A DNA stretch of 64,000 bases from Pseudomonas putida (GTDB lineage Bacteria; Pseudomonadota; Gammaproteobacteria; Pseudomonadales; Pseudomonadaceae): the NCBI RefSeq assembly GCF_003228315.1, contig NZ_CP029693.1:3709501-3773500 (forward strand). Direction: 5' to 3'. The notes under the pieces are model-generated. The model was not told where the DNA came from and did not search any database. It worked only from the letters and a program-made list of their open reading frames with translations. Below, piece by piece: positions 17,996 through 27,746 of this stretch. Made by a program: the position numbers and the translations under genes. Every line of letters begins with the position of its first letter. Position 1 is the stretch's first letter.

Positions 17996-18907
17996 ATGGA
18001 TTTCAAGCAACTTCGCTATTTCGTCGCAGTGTACGAAGAGGGCCACGTCGGACGAGCCGCCGAACGCCTGTCGATCTCTCAGCCGGCGTTGTCCCAACAG
18101 ATTCGTCATCTCGAACAGACGCTTGATGTCAGCCTGTTCGAACGCAGCAGCAAACGCCTGTTACCGACGCTGGCGGCCCACACCCTCTACAACCACGCCC
18201 TGCCCTTGCTCGACGGCCTGCAACGGGCCCGCGAGGCACTGGGCAATTTCAAGGGTCAGGCACTGCGCACGCTGGCAATCGGAGTCCTGCAGACCGTGCA
18301 TACCAGCCTGGTGCCGCAAATGCTCGAGCGACTGCGCAAGGAGCAGCCACATCTGGTGGTGCAGATCTATGAACTGTCCGGGCTGGATATCGAGCGCCGA
18401 CTGCTCAATGGGTCGCTGGATATCGGCATCAGCTACTTGCCACCCCGGCAACCGGGTCTGCACGGTGTGATGCTGTACGAAGATGAACTGACCCTTGTCA
18501 TACCGGCGGACCACCCGTTGCGGGAATTCAAGAAGGTGTCCATGAGCCAAGCGGCCGAGTTGCCGATGTTGCTGTTGGGCGAGGAGTTTCAGGTGCGACA
18601 GATCTGGCAGGCGCAACTGACGAACCTGGGCAGGCGCCCGCAAGTGCAGGCCGAACTGAACAATATGGCCGGGATTCTCGGCAGCCTGCCGCACACGCGC
18701 CTGGCAACGGTACTGCCCGGGCGCTCACAAAAGGCTCACGGCAATAAGGAGTTGTTGTGGAAACCGCTGACGGAGCCACGGGTGCCGCTGAAGGTCGGAT
18801 TGGTGTGTCGGGATGTGCAACGGCAACAGGCCTCGCTGGCGTTGTTGCGGACCTTGCTTGAGGAAGTGATGAATGGGCCGGATGACCGCTTTGAAGAGCG
18901 CGCCTGA
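17996..18907 (+). CDS. LysR-family transcriptional regulator
   Basis: 303 residues. N-terminal winged helix MDFKQLRYFVAVYEEGHVGRAAERLSISQPALSQQIRHLE and a periplasmic-binding-like effector domain (LAIGVLQTVHTSLVPQML). It is divergent from the aminotransferase gene and probably controls it and itself. It may be the gene called pqqH in P. fluorescens literature, which I cite from memory only. Confidence 0.9.
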   Translation: MDFKQLRYFVAVYEEGHVGRAAERLSISQPALSQQIRHLEQTLDVSLFERSSKRLLPTLAAHTLYNHALPLLDGLQRAREALGNFKGQALRTLAIGVLQTVHTSLVPQMLERLRKEQPHLVVQIYELSGLDIERRLLNGSLDIGISYLPPRQPGLHGVMLYEDELTLVIPADHPLREFKKVSMSQAAELPMLLLGEEFQVRQIWQAQLTNLGRRPQVQAELNNMAGILGSLPHTRLATVLPGRSQKAHGNKELLWKPLTEPRVPLKVGLVCRDVQRQQASLALLRTLLEEVMNGPDDRFEERA

Positions 18908-18933
18908 ACGCTGAAGACTTTTTCGCAGGCATA

Positions 18934-18960
18934 AGAAAACCCCGCCGAAGCGGGGTTTTG
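18934..18960 (+). terminator. Terminator after the LysR gene
   Basis: Nine-base stem AAAACCCCG / CGGGGTTTT with a six-base loop. A run on one side and T run on the other make it usable from both strands. Confidence 0.85.
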
Positions 18961-19104
18961 CAGACTGTTTCCCTGACATCCATTTCACTCCGCCGTCCTG
19001 GCAGAATCCTACGTGTCCGTGTTGTTGCTTTGCGCTTCCTGCGCTACGTCCATGTGAAGTAGATTAGCGGTGGATCCAATTCGCTACTATGGGAGATAAG
19101 CAGC

Positions 19105-19134
19105 ACGTCATGTAAGAGAATGCTTACATGACGT
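19105..19134. promoter_or_regulatory. Perfect 12-base inverted repeat downstream of an acyl-CoA dehydrogenase gene
   Basis: ACGTCATGTAAG / CTTACATGACGT with a six-base loop lies seven bases past the dehydrogenase stop. There is no T run on either strand, so it is not a standard intrinsic terminator. It may be a 3' stabilising hairpin or a protein-binding palindrome. Confidence 0.6.
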
Positions 19135-19141
19135 CACATCC

Positions 19142-20920
19142 TCAGAACTGCGCGGCATCCAGCAAAAACAGCGACTCGCTGCCCGCCTTGACCGACGCGC
19201 TCAGCGAGTGAATCCGCGGCAACAGGCGGGCGAAGTAGAACCGCGCCGTCCCCAGTTTGCTCGCATAGAAATCATCCTGGGTTTCCTTGCCCAAAGCCGC
19301 CTTGGCCATCAATGCCCACATGTAGGCGTATGCGGTGTAGCCGAACACTTGCAGGTACTCGACCGACGCCGCGCCGATTTCGTTCGGGTTGGCTTTCGCC
19401 CGATCCAGCAACCAGGCCGTCAATTCGTCGAGGGTGGTCACCGCATCGTTCAACGGCTTGGTGAATTCCGCCAGGTCAGCGCTGGCCGTCGCGGTGAAGT
19501 GACGGATCTCGTCGGCAAACAGCTTGTAGAACGCCCCGCCGCTACCAACCACCTTGCGACCGACCAGGTCCAGCGCCTGAATGCCGTTGGTGCCTTCGTA
19601 GATCTGGGTGATCCGCACGTCACGCACCAGTTGCTCCTGGCCCCACTCACGGATGTAGCCGTGGCCGCCGAACACCTGCTGGCCGTGAACCGTGGTTTCC
19701 AGGCCTAGGTCAGTCAGGAACGCCTTGGCTACCGGGGTCAACAGGGCCACCAGGTCTTCCGCACGCTTGCGGGTCGCGGCGTCTTCGCTGAACTTGGCGG
19801 TGTCCAGTTGCATGGCCACGTAGGTGGAGAATGCACGGCCGCCTTCGTTCGAGGCTTTCATGGTCAGCAGCATGCGACGCACGTCAGGGTGGACGATGAT
19901 CGGGTCGGCGACCTTGTCCTTGTTCTGCGCACCGGTCGGGGAACGGCTTTGCAGACGGTCACGGGCATACTCGACGGCGTTCTGATAGGAGCGCTCGCCA
20001 CTGGCCAGGCCCTGGATGCCGACACCCAGACGCTCGTAGTTCATCATGGTGAACATCGCCGCCAGGCCCTTGTTCGGCTCGCCCACCAGATAACCCACGG
20101 CTTCGTCGAAGTTCATCACACAGGTCGCGGATGCCTGGATGCCCATCTTGTGCTCGATCGAACCGCAGTTGGCCGGGTTGCGCGCACCCAGGCTGCCATC
20201 GGCATTGACCAGGAACTTCGGCACCAGGAACAACGAAATGCCCTTCGGCCCCGCCGGGGCGTCCGGCAGTTTGGCCAGCACCAGGTGAATGATGTTTTCG
20301 GTCAGGTCGTGCTCACCACCGGTGATGAAGATCTTGGTGCCGCTGACCTTGTAGGAGCCGTCGGCCTGAGGTTCGGCCTTGGTGCGGATGATCCCCAGGT
20401 CGGTGCCGGCATGCGGCTCGGTCAGGCACATGGAACCGGCCCAGATGCCGGCGTACATGTTCGGCAGGTACGCCGCTTTCAGCTCTTCGCTGGCGTGGGC
20501 GTTGATCGACAGGCAGGCACCGGCGGTCAGCATCGGGTACAGGCCGAACGACAGGCTCGCGGAGTTGACCATCTCCTCAACCTGGGCCGACACCGCCTTG
20601 GGCATGCCCATGCCACCGTAGGCCGGATCACCACCGACGCCGACCCAACCGCCTTCGGCGTAAGTCTGATAGGCCTGCGGGAAACCGGCCGGCGTGGTGA
20701 CGGCGCCTTCCGCCCAGTGGCAGCCCTCTTCGTCAGCCGCACGGCTCAAGGGCGCGATGGTTTTACCGGTGACTTTGCCGGCTTCTTCGAGAATGGCTTC
20801 GACAGTTTCAACATCGACGGTATCGGCCAGCGCCGGCAACTCGGCCCAGAGTTTGGCGACCTCGAAAACTTCATTGAGGACGAAGCGCATATCGCGCAGG
20901 GGCGCTTTGTAGTCAGCCAT
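19142..20920 (-). CDS. Acyl-CoA dehydrogenase, ~600-residue FadE-like type (copy 1)
   Basis: 592 residues, beginning [19 protein letters not shown], with an extended N-terminus (PF12418-like), the dehydrogenase core (CLTEPHAGTDLG, GTKIFITGGEHDL, VFGGHGYIREWGQEQ) and a C-terminal extension (PF12806-like). The FAD enzyme introduces a trans-2 double bond into acyl-CoA in beta-oxidation. ATG at 20920 has GAGG seven bases upstream. Two paralogues lie at 21169-22965 and 29579-31384. Chain-length preference cannot be read from sequence; KT2440 homologues were reported to act on phenylacyl- and medium/long-chain substrates, as I recall. Confidence 0.92.
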   Translation of the reverse strand: MADYKAPLRDMRFVLNEVFEVAKLWAELPALADTVDVETVEAILEEAGKVTGKTIAPLSRAADEEGCHWAEGAVTTPAGFPQAYQTYAEGGWVGVGGDPAYGGMGMPKAVSAQVEEMVNSASLSFGLYPMLTAGACLSINAHASEELKAAYLPNMYAGIWAGSMCLTEPHAGTDLGIIRTKAEPQADGSYKVSGTKIFITGGEHDLTENIIHLVLAKLPDAPAGPKGISLFLVPKFLVNADGSLGARNPANCGSIEHKMGIQASATCVMNFDEAVGYLVGEPNKGLAAMFTMMNYERLGVGIQGLASGERSYQNAVEYARDRLQSRSPTGAQNKDKVADPIIVHPDVRRMLLTMKASNEGGRAFSTYVAMQLDTAKFSEDAATRKRAEDLVALLTPVAKAFLTDLGLETTVHGQQVFGGHGYIREWGQEQLVRDVRITQIYEGTNGIQALDLVGRKVVGSGGAFYKLFADEIRHFTATASADLAEFTKPLNDAVTTLDELTAWLLDRAKANPNEIGAASVEYLQVFGYTAYAYMWALMAKAALGKETQDDFYASKLGTARFYFARLLPRIHSLSASVKAGSESLFLLDAAQF

Positions 20921-21057
20921 GGCAAACCTCGCAAGATCTAATACAGGTGATTCACAGGAATGTGTTTTGGATGTGTCCGAGTGTAACCCAACAACTTTTG
21001 AGACACATAGGGTCGACACATGACTGTTTTGTTATTTTTAGTCATCGCATTTTTTGG

Positions 21058-21160
21058 TGTAGGAGCGAGCTTGCTCGCGAAAAACCCGAGGCCGCCACGG
21101 GCATCTGGTTTTACGCGTTATCGTTCACGACCATCGCGAGCAGGCTCGCTCCTACAGGGG
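21058..21160. repeat. REP pair (BIME)
   Basis: TGTAGGAGCGAGCTTGCTCG and the opposed copy enclose a spacer containing ATCTGGTTTTACGCGTTATC, nearly the same as in the element at 1712-1807. Confidence 0.9.
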
Positions 21161-21168
21161 GGAGGGTG

Positions 21169-22965
21169 TTAAAGCGCAAACAACTCCGCCGGTAACTGCA
21201 TCAAACACTCACTCCCCGCCTCGATGGCGGCGCGGTGAGACGCGGTGCGCGGCAGCAAACGCTTGAAGTAGAACTCGCTGGTCGCCAGTTTGCCCCGGCA
21301 GAAATCGGCGTCACCGCTGCCATCTTCCAGCTGCGCCTGCGCCACCAGCGCCATGCGCAACCACAGGTAGCCGAGAATGATGTAGCCGCTGAACATCAGG
21401 TAATCCACCGATGCAGCACCCACTTCGTCCGGATTTTTCATCGCCGCCATGCCGATGCCGGTGGTCAACTCGCCCCACTGCCGATTCAGCTCGTTGAGCT
21501 GCGCCACGTAAGGCGCCAGTTGCGGATGACCGGCGTTCGCCAGGCAGAACTTGTGGACGATTTTGGTGAAGCCTCGCAACAGCTTGCCCTGACTACCCAG
21601 GACCTTGCGTCCGAGCAGGTCCAGCGCCTGAATGCCATTGGTGCCTTCGTAGATCGGCGCGATACGGCAATCGCGAACCAGTTGCTCCATGCCCCACTCG
21701 CGAATGAAGCCGTGGCCGCCAAACACCTGCATGCCATGGTTGGTCACTTCCAGGCCGGTTTCGGTCATGAAGGCCTTGCAGATCGGCGTGAGGAACGCCA
21801 GCAGGTCTTCCGCTTCCTGACGTGCCGTTTCGTCCGTACTCAGATGCGCGACGTCCAGCAGTTGGGCGGTGAAATAGGTCAGTGCGCGGTTGCCTTCGTT
21901 GAAGGCTTTCATGGTCAGCAACATCCGCCGCACATCGGGATGCACGATGATCGGGTCGGCAGCCTTTTCCGGGGCTTTCGGGCCGGTCAGCGCACGCATT
22001 TGCAAGCGCTCGTTGGCGTATTTGATCGCACCCTGGAAGCTCGCCTCGCCCAGACACAGCCCCTGCATGCCGGTGCCCAGCCGCGCGTGGTTCATCATGG
22101 TAAACATGCAGTTCAGGCCTTTGTTCGCCTCACCGATCAGGAAGCCCTTGGCCCCGTCGAAGTTCAGCACGCAGGTGGCCGAGGCCTTGATGCCCATCTT
22201 GTGCTCGATGGATCCGCAGGACACGCCATTGCGCTGCCCGGCTTCGCCCGTGGCATCGGGCAGGAATTTCGGCACGATGAACAGCGAAATCCCCTTGGTG
22301 CCGGCCGGTGCGTCCGGCAGTTTGGCCAGCACCAGGTGAATGATGTTATCGCTCATGTCGTGCTCGCCGGCGGAGATGAAAATCTTGCTGCCGGAGATCG
22401 CGTAGCTGCCATCGGCCTGGGGCACGGCGCGGGTCTTGATGATGCCCAGATCGGTGCCGCAATGGGCTTCGGTCAGGCACATGGTGCCGGTCCACTGGCC
22501 GGCGGTGAGTTTGCTCAGATAGGTCTGTTTCTGTTCGTCGGTGCCGTGGGCGTGAATCGCCGACATGGCACCGTGGGTCAGGCCGGGGTACATGCCCCAG
22601 GAGGTGTTGCTGGAAGCGATCATTTCGCTGATCACCAGCCCCAGGGAGCTCGGCAAGCCCTGGCCACCGTACGCCGGATCGGCCGCCAGCCCGTGCCAGC
22701 CACCCTCCACGTACTGTGCGAATGCCTGCTTGAAGCCAGCCGGCGTGGTCACCACGCCGTTGTCGAAGTGGCAGCCTTCCTCGTCGCCGCTGCGGTTGAG
22801 GGGTGACAGCACGTTCTCGCAGAACTTCGCCCCCTCTTCGAGGATCGCACTGATCATGTCGGGGCTGGCATCAGAAGCCCCCAGCGCCGCGTAGTTACCG
22901 TGAAAGTCGAAGACGTGGTCGATCAGAAAGCGCATGTCGCGCAGGGGAGCTTTGTACTCAGGCAT
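21169..22965 (-). CDS. Acyl-CoA dehydrogenase, ~600-residue FadE-like type (copy 2)
   Basis: 598 residues starting MPEYKAPLRDMRFLIDHVFDF. Core motifs [25 protein letters not shown] and VFGGHGFIREWGMEQ are intact. It is closer to copy 3 than to copy 1 in these motifs. ATG at 22965 has GGAG eight bases upstream. The gap to copy 1 is 248 bases and holds a REP pair, so the two may be separate transcripts. Confidence 0.92.
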   Translation of the reverse strand: MPEYKAPLRDMRFLIDHVFDFHGNYAALGASDASPDMISAILEEGAKFCENVLSPLNRSGDEEGCHFDNGVVTTPAGFKQAFAQYVEGGWHGLAADPAYGGQGLPSSLGLVISEMIASSNTSWGMYPGLTHGAMSAIHAHGTDEQKQTYLSKLTAGQWTGTMCLTEAHCGTDLGIIKTRAVPQADGSYAISGSKIFISAGEHDMSDNIIHLVLAKLPDAPAGTKGISLFIVPKFLPDATGEAGQRNGVSCGSIEHKMGIKASATCVLNFDGAKGFLIGEANKGLNCMFTMMNHARLGTGMQGLCLGEASFQGAIKYANERLQMRALTGPKAPEKAADPIIVHPDVRRMLLTMKAFNEGNRALTYFTAQLLDVAHLSTDETARQEAEDLLAFLTPICKAFMTETGLEVTNHGMQVFGGHGFIREWGMEQLVRDCRIAPIYEGTNGIQALDLLGRKVLGSQGKLLRGFTKIVHKFCLANAGHPQLAPYVAQLNELNRQWGELTTGIGMAAMKNPDEVGAASVDYLMFSGYIILGYLWLRMALVAQAQLEDGSGDADFCRGKLATSEFYFKRLLPRTASHRAAIEAGSECLMQLPAELFAL

Positions 22966-23052
22966 GGTCGTTTCTCCGTCAGCAGATATTTCCAACCTAC
23001 TGCCGCCCGCCACGCCTTCACAATCACAGTCCAGTCGCTGAATGCGCCATCA

Positions 23053-24345
23053 TCACTCAACCGTAGCGGCTTCCGTACGCACGGCGCCGCGCCGGGTCTG
23101 ACCAAAGGCCATCACGCAGTTACGCCCCGCGCCCTTGGCACTGTAGAGCGCCTGGTCGGCCGACTTGAGCACCTCTTCAGGGGTGCGCTGTTCCACCCGT
23201 TCGGCGACGCCGATGCTGACCGTAACCGACACGCTCGAAGCGCCGGACCCGCTACGACGCTGACGCCCCTGACTGTCATCCTGCGGCCGGTTTTCCTGAT
23301 TGCGCAGGTGTATGAGGTAGTTGGCGATGGACTCGCGAATCACCTCCAGATGGGGCATGCACTCTTCCAGGGTCTTGCCGGCAAACACCATGGCGAACTC
23401 CTCACCGCCATAGCGGTACGCCTTGCCGCCGCCACCGATTTTCGACAGCTTGCTGGCAACCAGGCGCAGCACCTGGTCGCCGACATCGTGCCCATGGGTA
23501 TCGTTGAATTTCTTGAAGTGGTCGACATCGCTCATGGCCAGCACATAAGTGCGCCCGAGACGTTGCATGCGTTCGTTCAATGCACGACGACCCGGTATAC
23601 CCGTGAGTTCGTCGCGGAAGGCCATCTGATAGGCCTCATGGGCGACAGCGGCGGCAATCATCAGCATCACCTGGCTGCACATGATGTTCAGGGTAAACGG
23701 CAGGATGAAGGTTTTCGGCAGCATCCAGAACAGCCCGAGCAAGCCCACCAGTTGCGCGGCGTGAAGCGGCCGGGGATTGCGCCAGTACTGCCAGGCCAGC
23801 AGCAGGAAAGAAGCAATGAACACCGGATACGACAGCTGAATCAGGCTCATCCAGGCGCCATGCAGGGCCGGCCAGCGGATCTCCGACAGCCACATCAGCA
23901 AGGCCTGTGGGTAACTCTGCTCCAGCCCCAGCGCGACACTGCCCACCGCCAGCAGCACCGCGAAACGCGCCACCATGTCCTGGAACAGGTGCGTTCGCTC
24001 CTGCCAGGCGGCGAACACGCCGAACAGCAGTGGCAAAAGAAGACAGCACAAATGAAAGACCACCGCCGCGTCTTCGCGCACTTTGCCGTTGTCGCGGTAA
24101 TAGTCGGTCTGGGTGTCGAGCAGGAAGTAGGCGGTGTACACCGTGACCATCAGAAACAGTTCGCGCTGACGCCGGTAAACCGCGCAATAAGCACCGCCGA
24201 GCAGCAGGACCAGGGTGGGCAGTACGTTGAACAGCGAGGTGAAGAAAACGTTCAGGTCCTTGACGTACGCGGCGGCAAGCCCCGCCAGCAACAACAGCAA
24301 TGACGGTAGGAAATGACTGAAACGTACAGCGGAAGAACGCGGCAA
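23053..24345 (-). CDS. Membrane-anchored diguanylate cyclase (GGDEF)
   Basis: 430 residues. About seven or eight hydrophobic helices in residues 10-235 form the sensor region, followed by a GGDEF domain with the active signature RYGGEEF at 312-317 and MSDVDHFKKFND for metal and substrate. The product is cyclic di-GMP. The allosteric inhibitory site RxxD expected five residues before GGEEF is replaced by a glycine run, so product inhibition through this site is probably absent. A low-complexity insert (about residues 352-367) precedes the last strand. TTG start at 24345 with GGAG eight bases upstream. Confidence 0.9.
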   Translation of the reverse strand: MPRSSAVRFSHFLPSLLLLLAGLAAAYVKDLNVFFTSLFNVLPTLVLLLGGAYCAVYRRQRELFLMVTVYTAYFLLDTQTDYYRDNGKVREDAAVVFHLCCLLLPLLFGVFAAWQERTHLFQDMVARFAVLLAVGSVALGLEQSYPQALLMWLSEIRWPALHGAWMSLIQLSYPVFIASFLLLAWQYWRNPRPLHAAQLVGLLGLFWMLPKTFILPFTLNIMCSQVMLMIAAAVAHEAYQMAFRDELTGIPGRRALNERMQRLGRTYVLAMSDVDHFKKFNDTHGHDVGDQVLRLVASKLSKIGGGGKAYRYGGEEFAMVFAGKTLEECMPHLEVIRESIANYLIHLRNQENRPQDDSQGRQRRSGSGASSVSVTVSIGVAERVEQRTPEEVLKSADQALYSAKGAGRNCVMAFGQTRRGAVRTEAATVE

Positions 24346-24492
24346 GGGTAAAGCTCCGGCCCGTCAGATCAGTAGATGGCAATGTGCCAACTACTGTAAC
24401 GGCAGAAACCCGAAATTGCTGAGTGAATTACTGAGGCTTTTACAAAAAAAAGCGTCACTGGGGTCTCTCGACCGCCAGTGACGCAAGGGGAA

Positions 24493-26640
24493 TTACTGTG
24501 GCAGGTCGTTATTGAACGGTTGCAGTGGCCCCTCCAGCGCCGGACGACCTTCGGCACCGATAGGTTTGAGCTGGAACTCGGCGTCCTGCGCTTGCCGGGT
24601 AGTGATCTTCGGACTGGCCGGTTTTTGCCCGACCGAGTTCTCATCACCCTTGGCGCCCTGGGCGAGCACCAGCGACGGATGATCGAACGGCGCCCTTTCC
24701 CACGCCACTCGCGGATCGGTCAGGCCGACTTCCATGAATTTGACCAGGGCAGTGATTTCATCCTGGGTCAGGTTCAGTGGCGACATGTCCGGATCAAGGT
24801 TGGAGCCGTTGTGTTGATTGACCGCCGGATGCTCGAAGCCGCTGGTGTTGCTGGCGTCTTCGCCACGCCGGTCGCCGCCACGGTTGTAGAACTCCATGAC
24901 TTGTTGCAGCGTGGCGCGGCTGCCGTTGTGGAAGTACGGGCCGGTCAGCGCGATGTTGCGCAGGGTCGGTGTCTTGAACGCACCATCGACCGAATCACGG
25001 AAGTTGACGTTGGGCTTGAGCGTCGCATCGCAGGGAATTGCCGGACTCAACGGCGCTTCGAAGGTGCAGACATCGACTTCCAGCGGGTCGGGAATGTTTC
25101 CGCCTTGCAGTTGGGTGTTGTACTCACGAGTGAAGGACAGCGGGTTGCCCCAGGCATCCGAACCACCCACCGCCAGGTCTTCCGAGGTCGGACGCACGCC
25201 AGTGTTGTAGAAGCCGTTGTCGTAGAGAGTGGTCAGGCCGTCCGCCATCACCATGCGCTCGATGCGCTCACGAGGATGGAAAAGCAAGCGACTGGCGGCG
25301 TTGGTCAGCTCAGGACCGCCGTGGCAACTGACGCACTTGCCCTTGCCCAGGAACAGATTCAGGCCCTGCACCTGTTGTGCGTTCATGGCCGTCTGATCGC
25401 CGTTCAGATAGGCATCGAGAGGCGCCTGATCGGATACCAGCGTGGATTCATACATCTGGATCGCAAGGCCGAAGAACAGCGGGAAGTTGGCCTCCATCTG
25501 CGTGTAAGGCGCGTCACCCACCAGTACCTGCTGCGTGGCATTCCATAGCCGTGGCTGGAACGCGTTCTTGATCAGTTCGCGGTAGGTCGGCCGACGGGCA
25601 CCGGACACCGGGCCCAATACCGAGTCGGTGGACGAAATCCGCTGCTGCTTGAGCATCAGCGAGTCGAGCATGCGCCGGCCGATGTCGGCGAAAGTGCGCC
25701 CGCCACAAGACATTTCCACCGGGCTGCCGGGAGGCCCGACCGCTTGCGAGGCGGCGGAGGCATCCTTGAGCGCCAGCCGCACCTTGGTGGCCACGCCGCT
25801 GTTGTCCTTGGTCACGTAGATCCCGGCATCCGGGTCGCGATTACCGAAGGGTGAGAAGCCGTTGAATATGTTGTTGGCCCGGCCATCCCAGAAGTTGCGC
25901 ACGTTGAACGCGGCGTTGATCACCGTTGGCGCGTTGCGCCCGGTACTGCGCCGCACATTGATGCCGCCCACCTGGAAGATCCCGTCCGGTTGCTGGATGC
26001 ACTTGTCGAAGCGCGCCTGGTGGGGCTTGACGAAGTTGGCGTCGAACACGCCCTGGGAGCCGATCACGTCGTCGGTCGAATAGACGATGGGCGAGTTGCG
26101 GTCCAGCGGGTTGGACAGCACATGAGTCGGGAAGTCGGCTTTTTTCAGCAGATAGTTCGGGCCGCCCTTGCCACCGGATTTGGTGGTGTAGGACGGCACA
26201 TCGCCGGGAATGTCGGACGCGGTGAAGGGCTTGTTGAAGATCGATGCGACGTTCGCGTTTGTATTGGCCTGGCCTGGGTTGATCTGGTTGGTGTTTCGGT
26301 GATCAACCCCGGCGTGATAGTGGCAGGACGCACACGCGGTGGAGCCGTCACTGCCGACCTCCATGTCCCAGAACAGCGCCTTGCCCAGGAGGATCGCCGC
26401 CGAACGGTTAAGGACATAGTCGGTCATCAGGTCGACCTTGCGTCCGCCTTCAGTGCCAGAAGGATCGGGAGGTGACATGCCGCGCAGCGATTGCAACATC
26501 GGCACATCCAGTGCCGGTGGAACCGTCCCGGGTGGATCAGCCGCCCAGGCACTCATGACCGGCAGGCCGAGAGCGGACAGCGTCATCGCCATCGCACAGG
26601 CCAGGCGGGTAGTTCTGAAGATGCTCATGTACTTGACCAT
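24493..26640 (-). CDS. Secreted di-haem cytochrome c peroxidase/MauG-like enzyme
   Basis: 715 residues with a signal peptide ending near AWAAD (about residue 34). Two c-type haem motifs are present: CASCH (103-107) and CVSCH (436-440). The C-terminal segment FKTPTLRNIALTGPYFHNGS with NRGGD is typical of bacterial di-haem peroxidases. The protein is about twice the length of classical CcpA and the haem sites are 333 residues apart instead of about 150, so it belongs to a long subclass that may act on larger substrates (MauG and rubber oxygenase RoxA are distant examples). It is divergent from a secreted protein gene 1.1 kb away. Function beyond di-haem oxidoreductase is unknown. Confidence 0.82.
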   Translation of the reverse strand: MVKYMSIFRTTRLACAMAMTLSALGLPVMSAWAADPPGTVPPALDVPMLQSLRGMSPPDPSGTEGGRKVDLMTDYVLNRSAAILLGKALFWDMEVGSDGSTACASCHYHAGVDHRNTNQINPGQANTNANVASIFNKPFTASDIPGDVPSYTTKSGGKGGPNYLLKKADFPTHVLSNPLDRNSPIVYSTDDVIGSQGVFDANFVKPHQARFDKCIQQPDGIFQVGGINVRRSTGRNAPTVINAAFNVRNFWDGRANNIFNGFSPFGNRDPDAGIYVTKDNSGVATKVRLALKDASAASQAVGPPGSPVEMSCGGRTFADIGRRMLDSLMLKQQRISSTDSVLGPVSGARRPTYRELIKNAFQPRLWNATQQVLVGDAPYTQMEANFPLFFGLAIQMYESTLVSDQAPLDAYLNGDQTAMNAQQVQGLNLFLGKGKCVSCHGGPELTNAASRLLFHPRERIERMVMADGLTTLYDNGFYNTGVRPTSEDLAVGGSDAWGNPLSFTREYNTQLQGGNIPDPLEVDVCTFEAPLSPAIPCDATLKPNVNFRDSVDGAFKTPTLRNIALTGPYFHNGSRATLQQVMEFYNRGGDRRGEDASNTSGFEHPAVNQHNGSNLDPDMSPLNLTQDEITALVKFMEVGLTDPRVAWERAPFDHPSLVLAQGAKGDENSVGQKPASPKITTRQAQDAEFQLKPIGAEGRPALEGPLQPFNNDLPQ

Positions 26641-27746
26641 GATGGCATTCCCGATTCAGTACGGAGTAGCCAGGCTCCGTGATTGCCCTGTTGCGAGATG
26701 AACTCATCGCCATGAATCTTGCTGCTTGCACGAACAGTCACACCAACTCGACATCAATCGGCAAGGCGAGGTTTAACTGGCAAAGCACACTCTTGGCTCA
26801 GGTTTTTTATTAATTGCTCGGTCGCACCAGACGAAGGTGCTTAAGGCCACTTTAGCTGTAACAAAAGATTTCGAAAGTAAAAAAACAATTTTTTTCGCAG
26901 CAATAAAAACAGTTGAAAGTTATTCGCATCGCACTTCACTCAACTTTGGTGAAGTTGCCCCGCTTTTGGGGAATACTCCCCAAGACAAGGGACTCCTTCA
27001 ACAACGCGAATAATCAAGTCATTGTATTTAAAAGCAAATATTTCTTCAGATTGTTATTCAACGACTTGGCCACGGGATTGCAAACACCCATTTCAGCAGG
27101 AGTCATTATTTAAAAACTCCATTGCCGCCAAGTAACAGAAAATATTACAAACTTATAAACAAGCCATTTCACACGTGCACAAGTTGCATTGCGTGAGCTA
27201 TGGCTTTTTTTATTTTCGCTGCCGAAAAACACTTTACGACTATCACTAAAGAAATTTTTACTTGCAATTCTCATTTGTGCGGAGTACATGTAAGCAACCG
27301 TTCTCATTCACTACCCAGGACACACACCACCCAGCAAGTACATCAACTTCCCTTCACACTTCCCAAACTTGGGTATATATCCCCCCCGCTATTGGTGAAT
27401 AACCATATTGTGGAGTTGCGCACACTTCTCTCCATTTAACGTGCAACCCGCGTATTGCGTGCGCTGGCGGCTATTTGTGTCCGAATGTTTCAAAACAGGC
27501 ACGACACCTGCTTTGCACGCTTCAGGCTCACGGAAAGGTCTCTCGCGATTGCGTCTGTAACCGGCCGATGCATCGCAGGTTGGATGAATCAAAACGGCAA
27601 GTACCGACAGCACAGGCGCTTTGGCCGTTGGATCGAGCCCCATCCGACACTCACAGTTTTGCGCCTTTTTTGCGCAGGATCAGCGCATCAACAGATCTGT
27701 GAAGCGATTGGCCGGCATCTGGTCATGCATTGCTCTGGAGAGAACC
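26641..27746. promoter_or_regulatory. 1.1-kb AT-rich divergent intergenic region
   Basis: No convincing gene is present; the few short open frames lack ribosome binding sites and family motifs. The sequence is far more AT-rich than its surroundings. It contains a perfect palindrome TTGGGGA-ATAC-TCCCCAA (26966-26983) and a second related patch CCCAA-AC-TTGGG followed by TATATATCCCC (27363-27384). Such a long region between two secreted-protein genes suggests multiple regulator sites or an unannotated transcript. Confidence 0.5.

Noticed and set aside
19808..20941. 377-codon frame antisense to acyl-CoA dehydrogenase copy 1, with similar frames at copies 2 and 3
   Set aside because: Parallel antisense frames appear under all three paralogues only because the coding strands are alike; no independent start signals.
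26913..27113. 66-codon frame in the 1.1-kb intergenic region
   Set aside because: No ribosome binding site, no motif, and AT-rich composition that yields chance frames.
27720..27746. Sigma-54 promoter-like TGGTCATGCATTGCT before the secreted protein gene
   Set aside because: GG-to-GC spacing is one base short, and it would lie only a few bases before the ATG.
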